The position numbers and the translations under genes were made by a program. This document shows positions 18,102 to 25,298 of a stretch of DNA of 64,000 nt, in pieces. Every line of letters begins with the position of its first letter. The first letter of the stretch is position 1. Source of the DNA: Shewanella glacialimarina (GTDB lineage Bacteria > Pseudomonadota > Gammaproteobacteria > Enterobacterales > Shewanellaceae). Where the stretch lies: assembly GCF_020511155.1 (NCBI RefSeq), contig NZ_CP041216.1, positions 3,100,001-3,164,000 of the forward strand, given 5' to 3'. The notes beneath the pieces were generated by a model. It was given only the letters and a program-made list of their open reading frames with translations. It made no database searches and was not told the DNA's origin.

Positions 18102-18542
18102 TTATTCATTCGCTTCTGTTTTAACGGTTGTCAGGTCAACAGACGTTTTCAATGTCTGGATTGCGCTGATTAACTCAGCTTTTTTCATTGCTTTAAAGTC
18201 AGTCACTTGCATCAATGCTGCCAGGTCTTTTAATTCTGCCACCGTCAACTCTTCAAGGTTTTTCTCCTTGCCATCAAGCTCCACTATGCCTGTTACTGTG
18301 CCATCAGCATTTAATGACGGATCACCGTTTGAAAGCTCCACACTCCCCGCCGTTGGTGCCACATCAGATACCGATACTGTGAGGCGTTTGTCAGCCTTAA
18401 ATGCAGCCACTTGTTCATCCGATAACTCGGCCAAAGGTAAGAGGTTTTCGCCTTTGTTAAGCGCCACCCCCGCACGGCGATAACCAGTGGCCGCAAGGCA
18501 GACCACAAGAAGGACTTGAATTGTCGAAACAGATTTAGCCAT
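18102..18542 (-). CDS. Mu gp35 / HI1506-like protein
   Basis: A 146-residue protein of the Mu gp35 family. Seen: an N-terminal HI1506-type domain with TGYRRAGVALNKGEN and LPLAELSDEQVAAFKADKRL, followed by a linker and a C-terminal helix-turn-helix-like segment LTVAELKDLAALMQVTDFKA ending KKAELISAIQ, resembling the Rho N-terminal/SAP-type fold. A role at the head vertex or in decoration is inferred from place in the operon. The stop is 2 nt before the DUF1320 gene start. Confidence 0.83.
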   Translation of the reverse strand: MAKSVSTIQVLLVVCLAATGYRRAGVALNKGENLLPLAELSDEQVAAFKADKRLTVSVSDVAPTAGSVELSNGDPSLNADGTVTGIVELDGKEKNLEELTVAELKDLAALMQVTDFKAMKKAELISAIQTLKTSVDLTTVKTEANE

Positions 18543-18610
18543 TTCATTATTACTCCTAGTTAGTAGGTGATTTAGGCGTGTCCTTACGCCCAGTGTCGTT
18601 TAACTGATGA

Positions 18611-19531
18611 TTACAGCTGCGGAACAACCAGTAACTGAAACTTACCTTTCAGCTCGTTTTGTACCGTGGTGCCACCTTCATCAATCAAGTCACGCTCTAA
18701 AATCTTACGTGCAGCTTGCTCAAGTGACGCGGGCACCACTAATAAGCTAGGGCGAATTTTGAGGGTTTTACCGCCATCACGAGTAAACGCGGTCATTTTC
18801 TCGTAGCTGTCCCACAAGTTCGTCGCGTTCAATGCTCGCTTGTTAGCAAAGGCCATTTGCCAAAAGCCAAAGCCGGCTTCGCAGCGCATGTCAGCACCAA
18901 ACTGAAATTCGTTTTTGGTCCATACAGCAGGATCAGTTGGGTTAAACAAGGTGTTTAAGTCCAGCTTGCGACGTTCTTGAAAAATAAGCGGCTTCAATGG
19001 GCGCGTGGTATCAAGTAAAAACCACGGTTTACCTGTATAAGCACCGTCAACCACCATGTTAGGTACTGAAGCATCAACCCCAGAGCCGTCATGTGCAGCG
19101 TTCACTGGATGGTCAGTATCAAAGAAGTACTGGCCGTCATAGCAAGCGGTAGTAAAACCATCAGCAAGCAGCTGAAACACCAGATCATCAGGGAACTCTT
19201 GACCTTCTTGCGCTAACATTTGCACCATAGGCTTGTAAGTGCCCACAGTGTCATCTTCAACATCATCACGGCTAATGCCGATGGTGTTTTCAAAGGTGCG
19301 GTTAGTGATTGAATAGCCATGCTCTTTAATCGAGTTAATCACGCGATCGCCAAGCCACTCACGAAACGCAGGCATTGAACCCAACCAGCCATAGGTGTTC
19401 GACTTGGTATTGCTGGGCACTACGCTGGCAACTTGAAGATATTGGGGTTCAACATTATTCAGCGCATTTTGAAACTCCATCCGCACCATAGTGCGCAGGG
19501 CTTGTAAAGACGGTGCATTAATCGCGGCCAT
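18611..19531 (-). CDS. Major head (capsid) protein, Mu gpT family
   Basis: A 306-residue Mu gpT-type major capsid protein. Seen: the family opening TMVRMEFQNALNNVEPQYLQ, then the signature WLGSMPAFREWLGDRV (about residues 49-64), ITNRTFENTIGISRDDVEDD and the FQLLADGFTTACYDGQYFFD stretch. It assembles the icosahedral shell. Its start overlaps the stop of the protease/scaffold gene by 1 nt, as in related phages. Identification is secure. Confidence 0.94.
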   Translation of the reverse strand: MAAINAPSLQALRTMVRMEFQNALNNVEPQYLQVASVVPSNTKSNTYGWLGSMPAFREWLGDRVINSIKEHGYSITNRTFENTIGISRDDVEDDTVGTYKPMVQMLAQEGQEFPDDLVFQLLADGFTTACYDGQYFFDTDHPVNAAHDGSGVDASVPNMVVDGAYTGKPWFLLDTTRPLKPLIFQERRKLDLNTLFNPTDPAVWTKNEFQFGADMRCEAGFGFWQMAFANKRALNATNLWDSYEKMTAFTRDGGKTLKIRPSLLVVPASLEQAARKILERDLIDEGGTTVQNELKGKFQLLVVPQL

Positions 19532-20694
19532 TAGTTTTGCTCCTTATCGCTTGCCTTTGCTTTGGCAAAGTCATCGTGCGACATGCCCCAGGCATCAGCC
19601 ATTTGCTTTTCATCAGCGCTTAATGCGGCTAATGATGTTTTATCAGCGGGTTTATCCACTGTGGTGGTTTGCTTAGTGGTTAAGGCATTAATCGGCTGAC
19701 GACCATCAAGGTGTGCTGACAATGCCGCCATGCCTTGCTGCTTACCCAAAGCGACTAAGTAATCTTGTTCACAAGTCAAAATGCGGCCGTCATCAAGCGC
19801 CGTCTTTACCGTTTGCTCAATGGTTAACTTGCCGTTTTCTGCCGTTAAGCTCACTAGCTGTTCACGCATTGCGTTATAGGTAGCAGCAGGGACAAACTGG
19901 CTTAAATCAGGGCCATTGGTGGCACTGAGCGCAACCAGTTTTTGATTAAGGCCATCAACGCTGCCAGCGGTGGTGGTCAGTTCATCAAGGGCTGATAACG
20001 CTGCAGTTTGCAGCTCTTCACTGAGTTCTGCCGCTGTGGCGTCAAACTCAATGCCCAGTTTTTGTAACATCGCTTGTAATAGTGGGTTCACATGAAATTC
20101 CTCCGAGGAAGTAAGGGCGTGGCCTGGGTTATTGATTGAGTGCTGATTTACGTGATGTTGATTTGCGTGGTGTTGATTTGCATAGTGTGGTGCCAGTTCG
20201 GCCGACAGCTGCGCTAACGGCAACATGCCATCTACGCCTGGACGGTTAGTTAATGCACCTGAATGAATGTATTGCGGGCGGCCGCTATCGGTGTCGTAAC
20301 CGAATACCAGCGAGAAGTACTTGTACTCGCCAGCGGTTAAATAAGCGGTGGCGTTATCGGTAAAGCGCGGTTTAATAAACAAACCTTGGCCTTGTCGATA
20401 TTGCACATCAGCAAGGCTAAACCAACCGGCAGCGGGTGCGGGTTGACCGTTTTTGTCTTTGTTGAGGGTTTGGTGTTCGTAGTCAATAACCAGATCACCG
20501 GCTTGGTGTGGGGTGTTGGCTTTAAGCGCAGCAAAGGCGATGGCATCCATCAACCACTTGCCAGCTTTAACATCGCTTGGGCGTCCATCTACTGCGGCAA
20601 AGTAACCAGCAGGCAACGCTTGAATATAACCATCGGCATTGGCCGTAGTGACATCAAAGGTTAACTGGCTGCTAAGGGCGGTAAGCTGAAACAT
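19531..20694 (-). CDS. Head maturation protease and scaffold, Mu gpI family
   Basis: A 387-residue protein combining a capsid protease (about 1-180) with a scaffold part (about 190-387), as in Mu gene I, whose internal product Z is the scaffold. Seen: AGYFAAVDGRPSDVKAGKWL, VIDYEHQTLNK and a block with KYFSLVFGYDTDSGRPQYIH; the C-terminal half is helical, rich in Ala, Leu and Thr. A run of short repeats ANQHHANQHHVNQHSINN occurs at about residues 172-189, marking the boundary of the two parts. It is directly preceded by a terminator that closes the cargo genes. Confidence 0.9.
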   Translation of the reverse strand: MFQLTALSSQLTFDVTTANADGYIQALPAGYFAAVDGRPSDVKAGKWLMDAIAFAALKANTPHQAGDLVIDYEHQTLNKDKNGQPAPAAGWFSLADVQYRQGQGLFIKPRFTDNATAYLTAGEYKYFSLVFGYDTDSGRPQYIHSGALTNRPGVDGMLPLAQLSAELAPHYANQHHANQHHVNQHSINNPGHALTSSEEFHVNPLLQAMLQKLGIEFDATAAELSEELQTAALSALDELTTTAGSVDGLNQKLVALSATNGPDLSQFVPAATYNAMREQLVSLTAENGKLTIEQTVKTALDDGRILTCEQDYLVALGKQQGMAALSAHLDGRQPINALTTKQTTTVDKPADKTSLAALSADEKQMADAWGMSHDDFAKAKASDKEQN

Positions 20695-20699
20695 AAAAA

Positions 20700-20727
20700 A
20701 GGCACTCTCAATAACATTGGAGTGCCT
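20700..20727 (-). terminator. Terminator at the end of the membrane cargo cluster
   Basis: An 8-bp stem (AGGCACTC / GAGTGCCT) with a T-run on the minus strand lies just before the ATG of the protease gene. A close copy occurs at 21891-21917. It would insulate the cargo transcript from the late structural transcript, or reduce read-through. Confidence 0.75.
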
Positions 20728-20735
20728 AGAATGCG

Positions 20736-20776
20736 GGTTTTACGAATTTGAGCGGATATGAAAGGTTTCGGGATTA
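20736..20776 (-). repeat. Cargo 3' boundary motif, copy 1
   Basis: On the minus strand this reads TAATCCCGAAACCTTTCATA then TCCGCTCAAATTCGTAAAAC; the first TAA is the stop codon of the 308-residue cargo gene. Copies with the stop codon in the same place occur at 21925-21964 and 33020-33050. Confidence 0.8.
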
Positions 20777-21700
20777 ATTTGAGCTATCAATTAAAATACT
20801 GTATTGCTTTTCTACTTGAGACCATGCCCCATGACCAAAATAACTCAAGTGATCGAGTTTTTCGCTTAAATATGTAAAAACCAACAACTCATCGAAGATA
20901 CTACAAACATCATCATAAAAATGTAATGGGTTATTATCCTTAACTGGGATGCCTATATCCCATTGCCTAATGTTCTTGATGTTTAATGGAATCCATTTAA
21001 CATTTGATGTGTCTTCATCACTTACCTTGATTGGTTTAAAGTTGAGATACTTTTCACATTTATTAATAAGTTCGATGTAGAAGTTCTCCAGCGCAGAACT
21101 ATTACCCTTGCCAGTGGTAATCTTTGGGTTATTCTCCATCATTTCTAGCTTTACCATGGATTTGACAGTATTCGATACTAACTCTTTTATTTCAGAACGA
21201 AAGCACATCACCCCACCTTTATCCGGATCACTTTTCACATCTAAGTAGGCTTGCCCATTTAATGGATATAGTTCTTTATAAAATTTATTTCTTTCGTAAA
21301 AGACCACATTGAACTTCTGTTCTAATACGTCTAAAAGCTTAAAAAACTCCTCGCGATGCTTGTAGTAATTCGCAAACGTATTCTGGACTTTAGTTGCCTG
21401 AATTTGCTCATCTGTTGTCTGCATTTGCTTTATGGTTAATGCTGAACGGTGAGTTGCTACAACTAATCCTATTAAAGGAAAAATAAGAGAAAAGACGGTC
21501 AAGGGGATTTTTTGATATGTAAAAAAATTATCAAGCGCAGCTTTAGTTAATGAAGGGTAATAATTTAAATTATTTGTATGACTTATTAATGCCGCCAGAA
21601 CTAAAGCTATACTTAATGTGCCAATAAACACACACCAGAAATACCCGTTATTGAGCAAAGGCTTTTTTATATCAAAACTATCTCTGAAAATTCGGAACAT
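20774..21700 (-). CDS. Two-helix membrane cargo protein, possible anti-phage effector
   Basis: A 308-residue protein inserted between the phage head-morphogenesis and protease genes. Seen: two N-terminal membrane segments (about 20-42 and 66-88), then a coiled coil and a helical cytoplasmic domain with the motif NTFANYYKHREEFFKLLD. Two-TM plus helical-domain proteins with a YYKHREEF-like motif occur among abortive-infection and retron effector proteins, but no reverse transcriptase is present here, so that link is weak. It has its own upstream repeat and downstream terminator, and its base composition is AT-rich by eye compared with flanking head genes. No catalytic motif is recognised. Confidence 0.75.
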   Translation of the reverse strand: MFRIFRDSFDIKKPLLNNGYFWCVFIGTLSIALVLAALISHTNNLNYYPSLTKAALDNFFTYQKIPLTVFSLIFPLIGLVVATHRSALTIKQMQTTDEQIQATKVQNTFANYYKHREEFFKLLDVLEQKFNVVFYERNKFYKELYPLNGQAYLDVKSDPDKGGVMCFRSEIKELVSNTVKSMVKLEMMENNPKITTGKGNSSALENFYIELINKCEKYLNFKPIKVSDEDTSNVKWIPLNIKNIRQWDIGIPVKDNNPLHFYDDVCSIFDELLVFTYLSEKLDHLSYFGHGAWSQVEKQYSILIDSSN

Positions 21701-21740
21701 GCACTTCTTCCCTAAAAAACTAAGAACCTCTTAGATAGCC

Positions 21741-21788
21741 AGAATAACCTAGTTTAAAACCCGTTTAAATCTTTGTTAAAGTGTTTAA
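21741..21788. repeat. Duplicated 48-bp upstream region, copy 1
   Basis: Nearly identical to 23121-23168. It contains several GTTTAAA-type half-sites and precedes the 308-residue cargo gene, so it probably carries that gene's promoter (a TAGGTTAT-like -10 on the minus strand). Differences from the other copy are single bases. Confidence 0.75.
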
Positions 21789-21890
21789 CTCACTTTAGGA
21801 TGAACCTTGTATAGAAACGCCGCAGATTTACCATCTGATAAAGTTTGCAGTAACATGTTGGCTTAAGACTACAAGCTCGGACACAAAAAA

Positions 21891-21964
21891 AGGCACTCTC
21901 AATAATATTGGAGTCCTAGAAGCTGTTTTACGAATTTGAGCGGATGTGAGAAGTTTCGGGATTA
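21891..21964 (-). repeat. Cargo terminator and 3' boundary motif, copy 2
   Basis: The hairpin AGGCACTC / GAGTCCT (21891-21917) is a slightly decayed copy of the terminator at 20700. It is joined to the boundary motif 21925-21964, which on the minus strand begins TAATCCCGAAACTTCTCACA with TAA as the stop of the SH3 cargo gene. Confidence 0.78.
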
Positions 21965-23080
21965 CGGAACGTAGCGTCTTAGATAACGCCTAAATACCCA
22001 GCCGTTTTTGTAACTTTCACTAGTCTGATCGTAATAACTGACAAATACCCAATCTCTATCTTTTTCATTAACTTCAAATGCATCAATGATTACACCTTGG
22101 CCAAAATTCAAAGTGTCTATGACTTGATACTTTTGCCCAGCTGCAGCTCGCACATTCAGTTTCGTGGATTTAACAAAGCGGCAGACAGAAAGCTGTTCTT
22201 CACAAAAATCTCTCTTTGCGGCAATAATTACTTGTTTCTCTGTAGCTGTTTTATCAGTACTTAAGAATGGTAAAGCTACTTGAGCATGTAATATAGCGAA
22301 AATATAAGGGTATATAAAAACTTTCAATAATTCGAAAATAATTGAAATAATTAACTGCCCATATTTTGATGGCTCAGTTGTTTGGGTCGCAATGAATTGC
22401 TCAGGTTTTTGACTTAATTTGTTTTGCGAATAGTCTTTAAATGCTTGAATTTCTGATTCATCAAAATCATCCAACAAAGTTATATCAACAATTTTAGCTT
22501 GTCTCATTAAGTGAGAAAAACTATCTGTCGTGAGGCGACCGACGAAATTCTGTAAGTTAACTGAGTTACTCAGTTCTTGAATTATTTTCGAAGAAGGATT
22601 ATTAAGCTGACTCTCCATAAACTTAGGTGAAAACATCTCACTCATCATCTTGCTGGTGGCAAGCTGATGCTCCATAAATTTAGGTGAAAGCATCTCACTC
22701 ATCATCTTGCTGGCGGCAAGCTGACGCTCCATAAACTTAGGTGAAGACATCTCACTCATCATCTTGCTGGTGGCAAGCTGATGCTCCATAAATTTAGGTA
22801 AAAGCATCTCACTCATCATCTTGCTGGCGGCAAGCTGACGCTCCATAAACTTAGGTGAAGACATCTCACTCATCATCTTGCTGGTGGCAAGCTGACGCTC
22901 CATAAATTTAGGTGAATACATCTCACTCATCATCTTGCTGGTAGCAAGCTGATGCTCCAAAAACTTAGGTAAAGACATCTCACTCATCATCTTGCTGGTG
23001 GCAAGCTGACGCTCCATAAACTTCGGCAAATCCAACTCCTGCATCGTTTCAACAGAAGTTTTTTTGAATTGCTCATTCAA
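21962..23080 (-). CDS. Membrane cargo protein with 18-residue tandem repeats and SH3 domain
   Basis: A 372-residue phage cargo protein with an unusual layout. Residues 18-144 are seven tandem copies of an 18-residue unit of the form SPKFMERQLATSKMMSEM, with a degenerate eighth copy after them. Then come a helical linker, a hydrophobic membrane segment (about 238-265), and a C-terminal bacterial SH3 type 3 domain (about 295-372; KLNVRAAAGQKYQVID, WVFRRYL). The repeat unit is amphipathic and Met-rich, and likely forms a helical rod or pore-like assembly. It lies next to a putAbiC gene on the opposite strand and shares its 3' boundary motif with other cargo genes. A defence or exclusion role is inferred from context. 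Confidence 0.78.
   Translation of the reverse strand: MNEQFKKTSVETMQELDLPKFMERQLATSKMMSEMSLPKFLEHQLATSKMMSEMYSPKFMERQLATSKMMSEMSSPKFMERQLAASKMMSEMLLPKFMEHQLATSKMMSEMSSPKFMERQLAASKMMSEMLSPKFMEHQLATSKMMSEMFSPKFMESQLNNPSSKIIQELSNSVNLQNFVGRLTTDSFSHLMRQAKIVDITLLDDFDESEIQAFKDYSQNKLSQKPEQFIATQTTEPSKYGQLIISIIFELLKVFIYPYIFAILHAQVALPFLSTDKTATEKQVIIAAKRDFCEEQLSVCRFVKSTKLNVRAAAGQKYQVIDTLNFGQGVIIDAFEVNEKDRDWVFVSYYDQTSESYKNGWVFRRYLRRYVP
22649..23029 (-). repeat. 54-bp tandem repeats inside the SH3 cargo gene
   Basis: Seven 54-bp units, each coding for one 18-residue protein repeat, vary at only a few positions (mostly ATG/CTG, CGC/CAT, ACC/GCC changes). Alternating variants suggest past duplication of a two-unit block. 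Copy number is expected to vary by slippage or recombination. Confidence 0.92.
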
Positions 23081-23120
23081 CTTGTTTCACCTTAGTTTAT
23101 GATAAACAAACGAAGCATCC

Positions 23121-23168
23121 AGCATAACCTAGTTTAAAACACGTTTAAATCTTTGTTAAAGCGTTTAA
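23121..23168. repeat. Duplicated 48-bp upstream region, copy 2
   Basis: Matches 21741-21788 with a few substitutions and lies at the same place relative to a cargo gene start. It also lies between two divergent genes, so it may serve the SH3 gene only or both. Confidence 0.75.
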
Positions 23169-23294
23169 GTGGTTTTAAGACAAGTCGTTGTACTAAGTTC
23201 AGGGTTAAGTCGCTTAAATCGTGTTTGAGCGCTTTACGCTTCAAAGCTTGTCAGCTTAGAATACCATCTTTATTTTTAAAACCATGGACGGCAC

Positions 23295-24095
23295 ATGAAT
23301 ACGACCTTTTCTAAATCTCCTCAAACAGAGCAGCAAGCTCCCGAATCCGAGACATCATTAAAGTGGCTTATCACTTTCCTGGCCTTTGTGGCTGCCTGCC
23401 TACTTGCGTTGTACTTTTTGAATTTCAATGGTGGCTGGGGAAACCAAGGCGACTTTGGTGCATTTGGTGACTTTCTTGGTGGAGTACTGAATCCCATTTT
23501 AGGCTTTGCCACTGTCGGGCTATTGATCTGGTCACTGAAAATGCAAATGAAAGAGCTGTCTCACTCTAATGAGCAGTTGGCTTTAACTAGGCAAGAGTTG
23601 AAAGAGACCAAAGAAGAAACAGCATTAAGTCGCCAAGCTATGGAAGCGCAGGTTACTCATTTAAAACAAGATGCAAAACTGACTGAACTGCAGGGCGTGT
23701 TAAAAGCTCAGCTTGATATCATCAACGACCTTCTCACGACCCAAGTTTATTCTCGAGCAACTGATAGAGGACCTATAGAAATTACCTTCGACAAAATATT
23801 GAACAATCATAATGAAGTTCTTAGATATAAAGGTGCATTAAGTGAGCTGCAGGATTCTGACGACCCCAACCCACTGAATATTATAGGGAAATCATTGGAA
23901 ATACAAATAATTCAGCTTGGTCATATATCCTTAGAATACTCTAAAGAAACTAACTCAAAACTTTATGCGTTACCCTACCTTGTTAATGCAATATCACTGC
24001 TTAGCAAATTCTATAAATTTCAACCAAACAAAAGTATTGAGATTCTCTTGAAAGAGATTGATACACAAATAAAAAAAGGCGAAGACGAATTTTAA
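23295..24095 (+). CDS. Putative abortive infection protein, putAbiC family
   Basis: A 266-residue protein on the plus strand, opposite to all other late phage genes. Seen: two membrane segments (about 24-44 and 66-84) joined by the conserved loop GDFGAFGDFLGGVLNPILGF, then a coiled coil (KEETALSRQAMEAQVTHLKQ) and a helical C-terminal domain. This loop and layout match the putAbiC family (putative phage abortive infection proteins). Such proteins are thought to limit other phages, at the cost of the infected cell. Opposite orientation and separate promoter allow expression in the lysogen while late genes are silent. Family assignment is fairly sure; activity is inferred. Confidence 0.85.
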   Translation: MNTTFSKSPQTEQQAPESETSLKWLITFLAFVAACLLALYFLNFNGGWGNQGDFGAFGDFLGGVLNPILGFATVGLLIWSLKMQMKELSHSNEQLALTRQELKETKEETALSRQAMEAQVTHLKQDAKLTELQGVLKAQLDIINDLLTTQVYSRATDRGPIEITFDKILNNHNEVLRYKGALSELQDSDDPNPLNIIGKSLEIQIIQLGHISLEYSKETNSKLYALPYLVNAISLLSKFYKFQPNKSIEILLKEIDTQIKKGEDEF

Positions 24096-24137
24096 TTAAC
24101 GCTATAAAAGTCGATAACAATCTCAAGAATAGATTGA

Positions 24138-24440
24138 TCATCCAGTACTCACACCAAAATATTGCCTTGCAGGAATAGCGGCTGGCCCTGCTAGCATTCC
24201 GTCAGTGCCACCAATGATGAATAGCGGCATACACTTTATTACTACCAATGGCTACCCAAAAGTCAACACTGTCAGCGCCAATGCTGGCAGCAAGCCCACC
24301 TGCACTGGCTTGTAATATCTTACCGCCCTGGCGCTTGGGATTAGTTTTAAGATAAGCATCACTTAATGATGACCATGACATATCATTAACAGGATTGGTC
24401 TCGTTTTCAAATGCGCCTTCGGTAGCTGACTCAAGTACTG
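24138..24440 (-). pseudogene. Decayed second gpG (virion morphogenesis) gene
   Basis: This 480-bp gap holds a broken remnant of a gpG-like gene. Translated on the minus strand it gives LSDAYLKTNPKRQGGKIL, VAIGSNKVYAAIH, then after a one-base frameshift near 24208, GGTDGMLAGPAAIPARQYFG and a stop at 24138. The intact gpG at 24574-25041 has the equivalent EYAAIHQFGG and IPARPFIGIASF but is otherwise quite different, so this is a gene from another phage lineage, not a recent duplication. The 5' part is missing. It marks a recombination scar at the edge of the cargo cluster. Confidence 0.8.
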
Positions 24441-24573
24441 CTCAACTAAGTTTAATTAATGGAATTTAATTATCTAGCTATAAGAATTAAGCTCTTTTTG
24501 TCATAAAACGGGAACTATTTAAATTTGCGCGTGTTACGGAGCGTTTAAGGGCACAGCCATTGCTTTATTAAGT

Positions 24574-25041
24574 CTATGCCAAAGCATGCACTAAATGGCT
24601 CTCAACTAAGTCGATAATATAGTCCTGTTCAAACGACGCGATGCCAATAAATGGCCGTGCGGGAATATCTTGATTGGAGAACATACTGAACGGGCTAGTG
24701 GTACCACCAAATTGGTGTATTGCTGCGTACTCTTGATTACTGCCAAAATCTAAACCGGCTTGATTGAGCTGATAATGTAGGGTATCGGCTAAGGTGCCCT
24801 CTTCGGTTAACACACGGTCAGTTCGGGTTTTACGCTCGATTGTTGTGCTGCTTAACGGCTCCCAAGGGGTACCATCTGGGGCTTGTTGATCGATAAATCG
24901 CTGTTGATGTGTTTGCAGCAAGTATTCACCAATTTCTTGGTACACTGCTGACATGTCTTGACCTTGCTCAAGCAAATGTTGCAATGCTTTGTTAAGCTCC
25001 GGTAGGCCCTTGGTTTCAACCCTTACAGAAGCGCCCGCCAT
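24574..25041 (-). CDS. Virion morphogenesis protein, Mu gpG family
   Basis: A 155-residue protein of the phage virion morphogenesis (Mu gpG) family, needed for joining of heads and tails. Seen: an N-terminal helix (LNKALQHLLEQGQDMSAVYQ), DGTPWEPLSSTTIERK in the middle, then EYAAIHQFGGTTSP and IPARPFIGIASF, the family signature. It overlaps the preceding 85-residue gene by 1 nt and is the last gene before the cargo cluster. Identification is secure. Confidence 0.9.
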   Translation of the reverse strand: MAGASVRVETKGLPELNKALQHLLEQGQDMSAVYQEIGEYLLQTHQQRFIDQQAPDGTPWEPLSSTTIERKTRTDRVLTEEGTLADTLHYQLNQAGLDFGSNQEYAAIHQFGGTTSPFSMFSNQDIPARPFIGIASFEQDYIIDLVESHLVHALA

Positions 25042-25298
25042 TATTTAGGCTCACTTGTAGCCGTATAATGCTGTTCAAATGGCGTACTGACATAAAGGCT
25101 TTCCCACACTTCGGCAAAGTGTGCTCGCTCTTGGCCTTTAGCTTGTTGTTCAAGCGCTGCTATTTGTTCAGACTTTTCACTATGACTTAACTGATTATTG
25201 TTTATCACAATAAATGCTGCATCGAGTAACAATGTCGGCTTGCCTTGCTCTGTATCTGCATTTGCTTTAGCCAGCATAGCCGCTAGGGCATTATCCAT
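25041..25298 (-). CDS. Small phage protein between head genes
   Basis: An 85-residue, mostly helical acidic protein opening MDNALAAMLAKANADTEQGK. It overlaps the gene before it by 8 nt and the gpG gene after it by 1 nt, so translation is coupled. Similar small genes lie between the minor head gene and gpG in related Mu-like phages, but I recognise no domain. Function unknown. Confidence 0.72.
   Translation of the reverse strand: MDNALAAMLAKANADTEQGKPTLLLDAAFIVINNNQLSHSEKSEQIAALEQQAKGQERAHFAEVWESLYVSTPFEQHYTATSEPK

Noticed and set aside
20774..21700. Retron effector
   Set aside because: There is no reverse transcriptase or msr/msd region in the window; only a loose layout likeness.
22649..23029. 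CRISPR-like 54-bp repeats
   Set aside because: The repeats are directly adjacent, have no spacers, and keep an open frame; they encode protein repeats.
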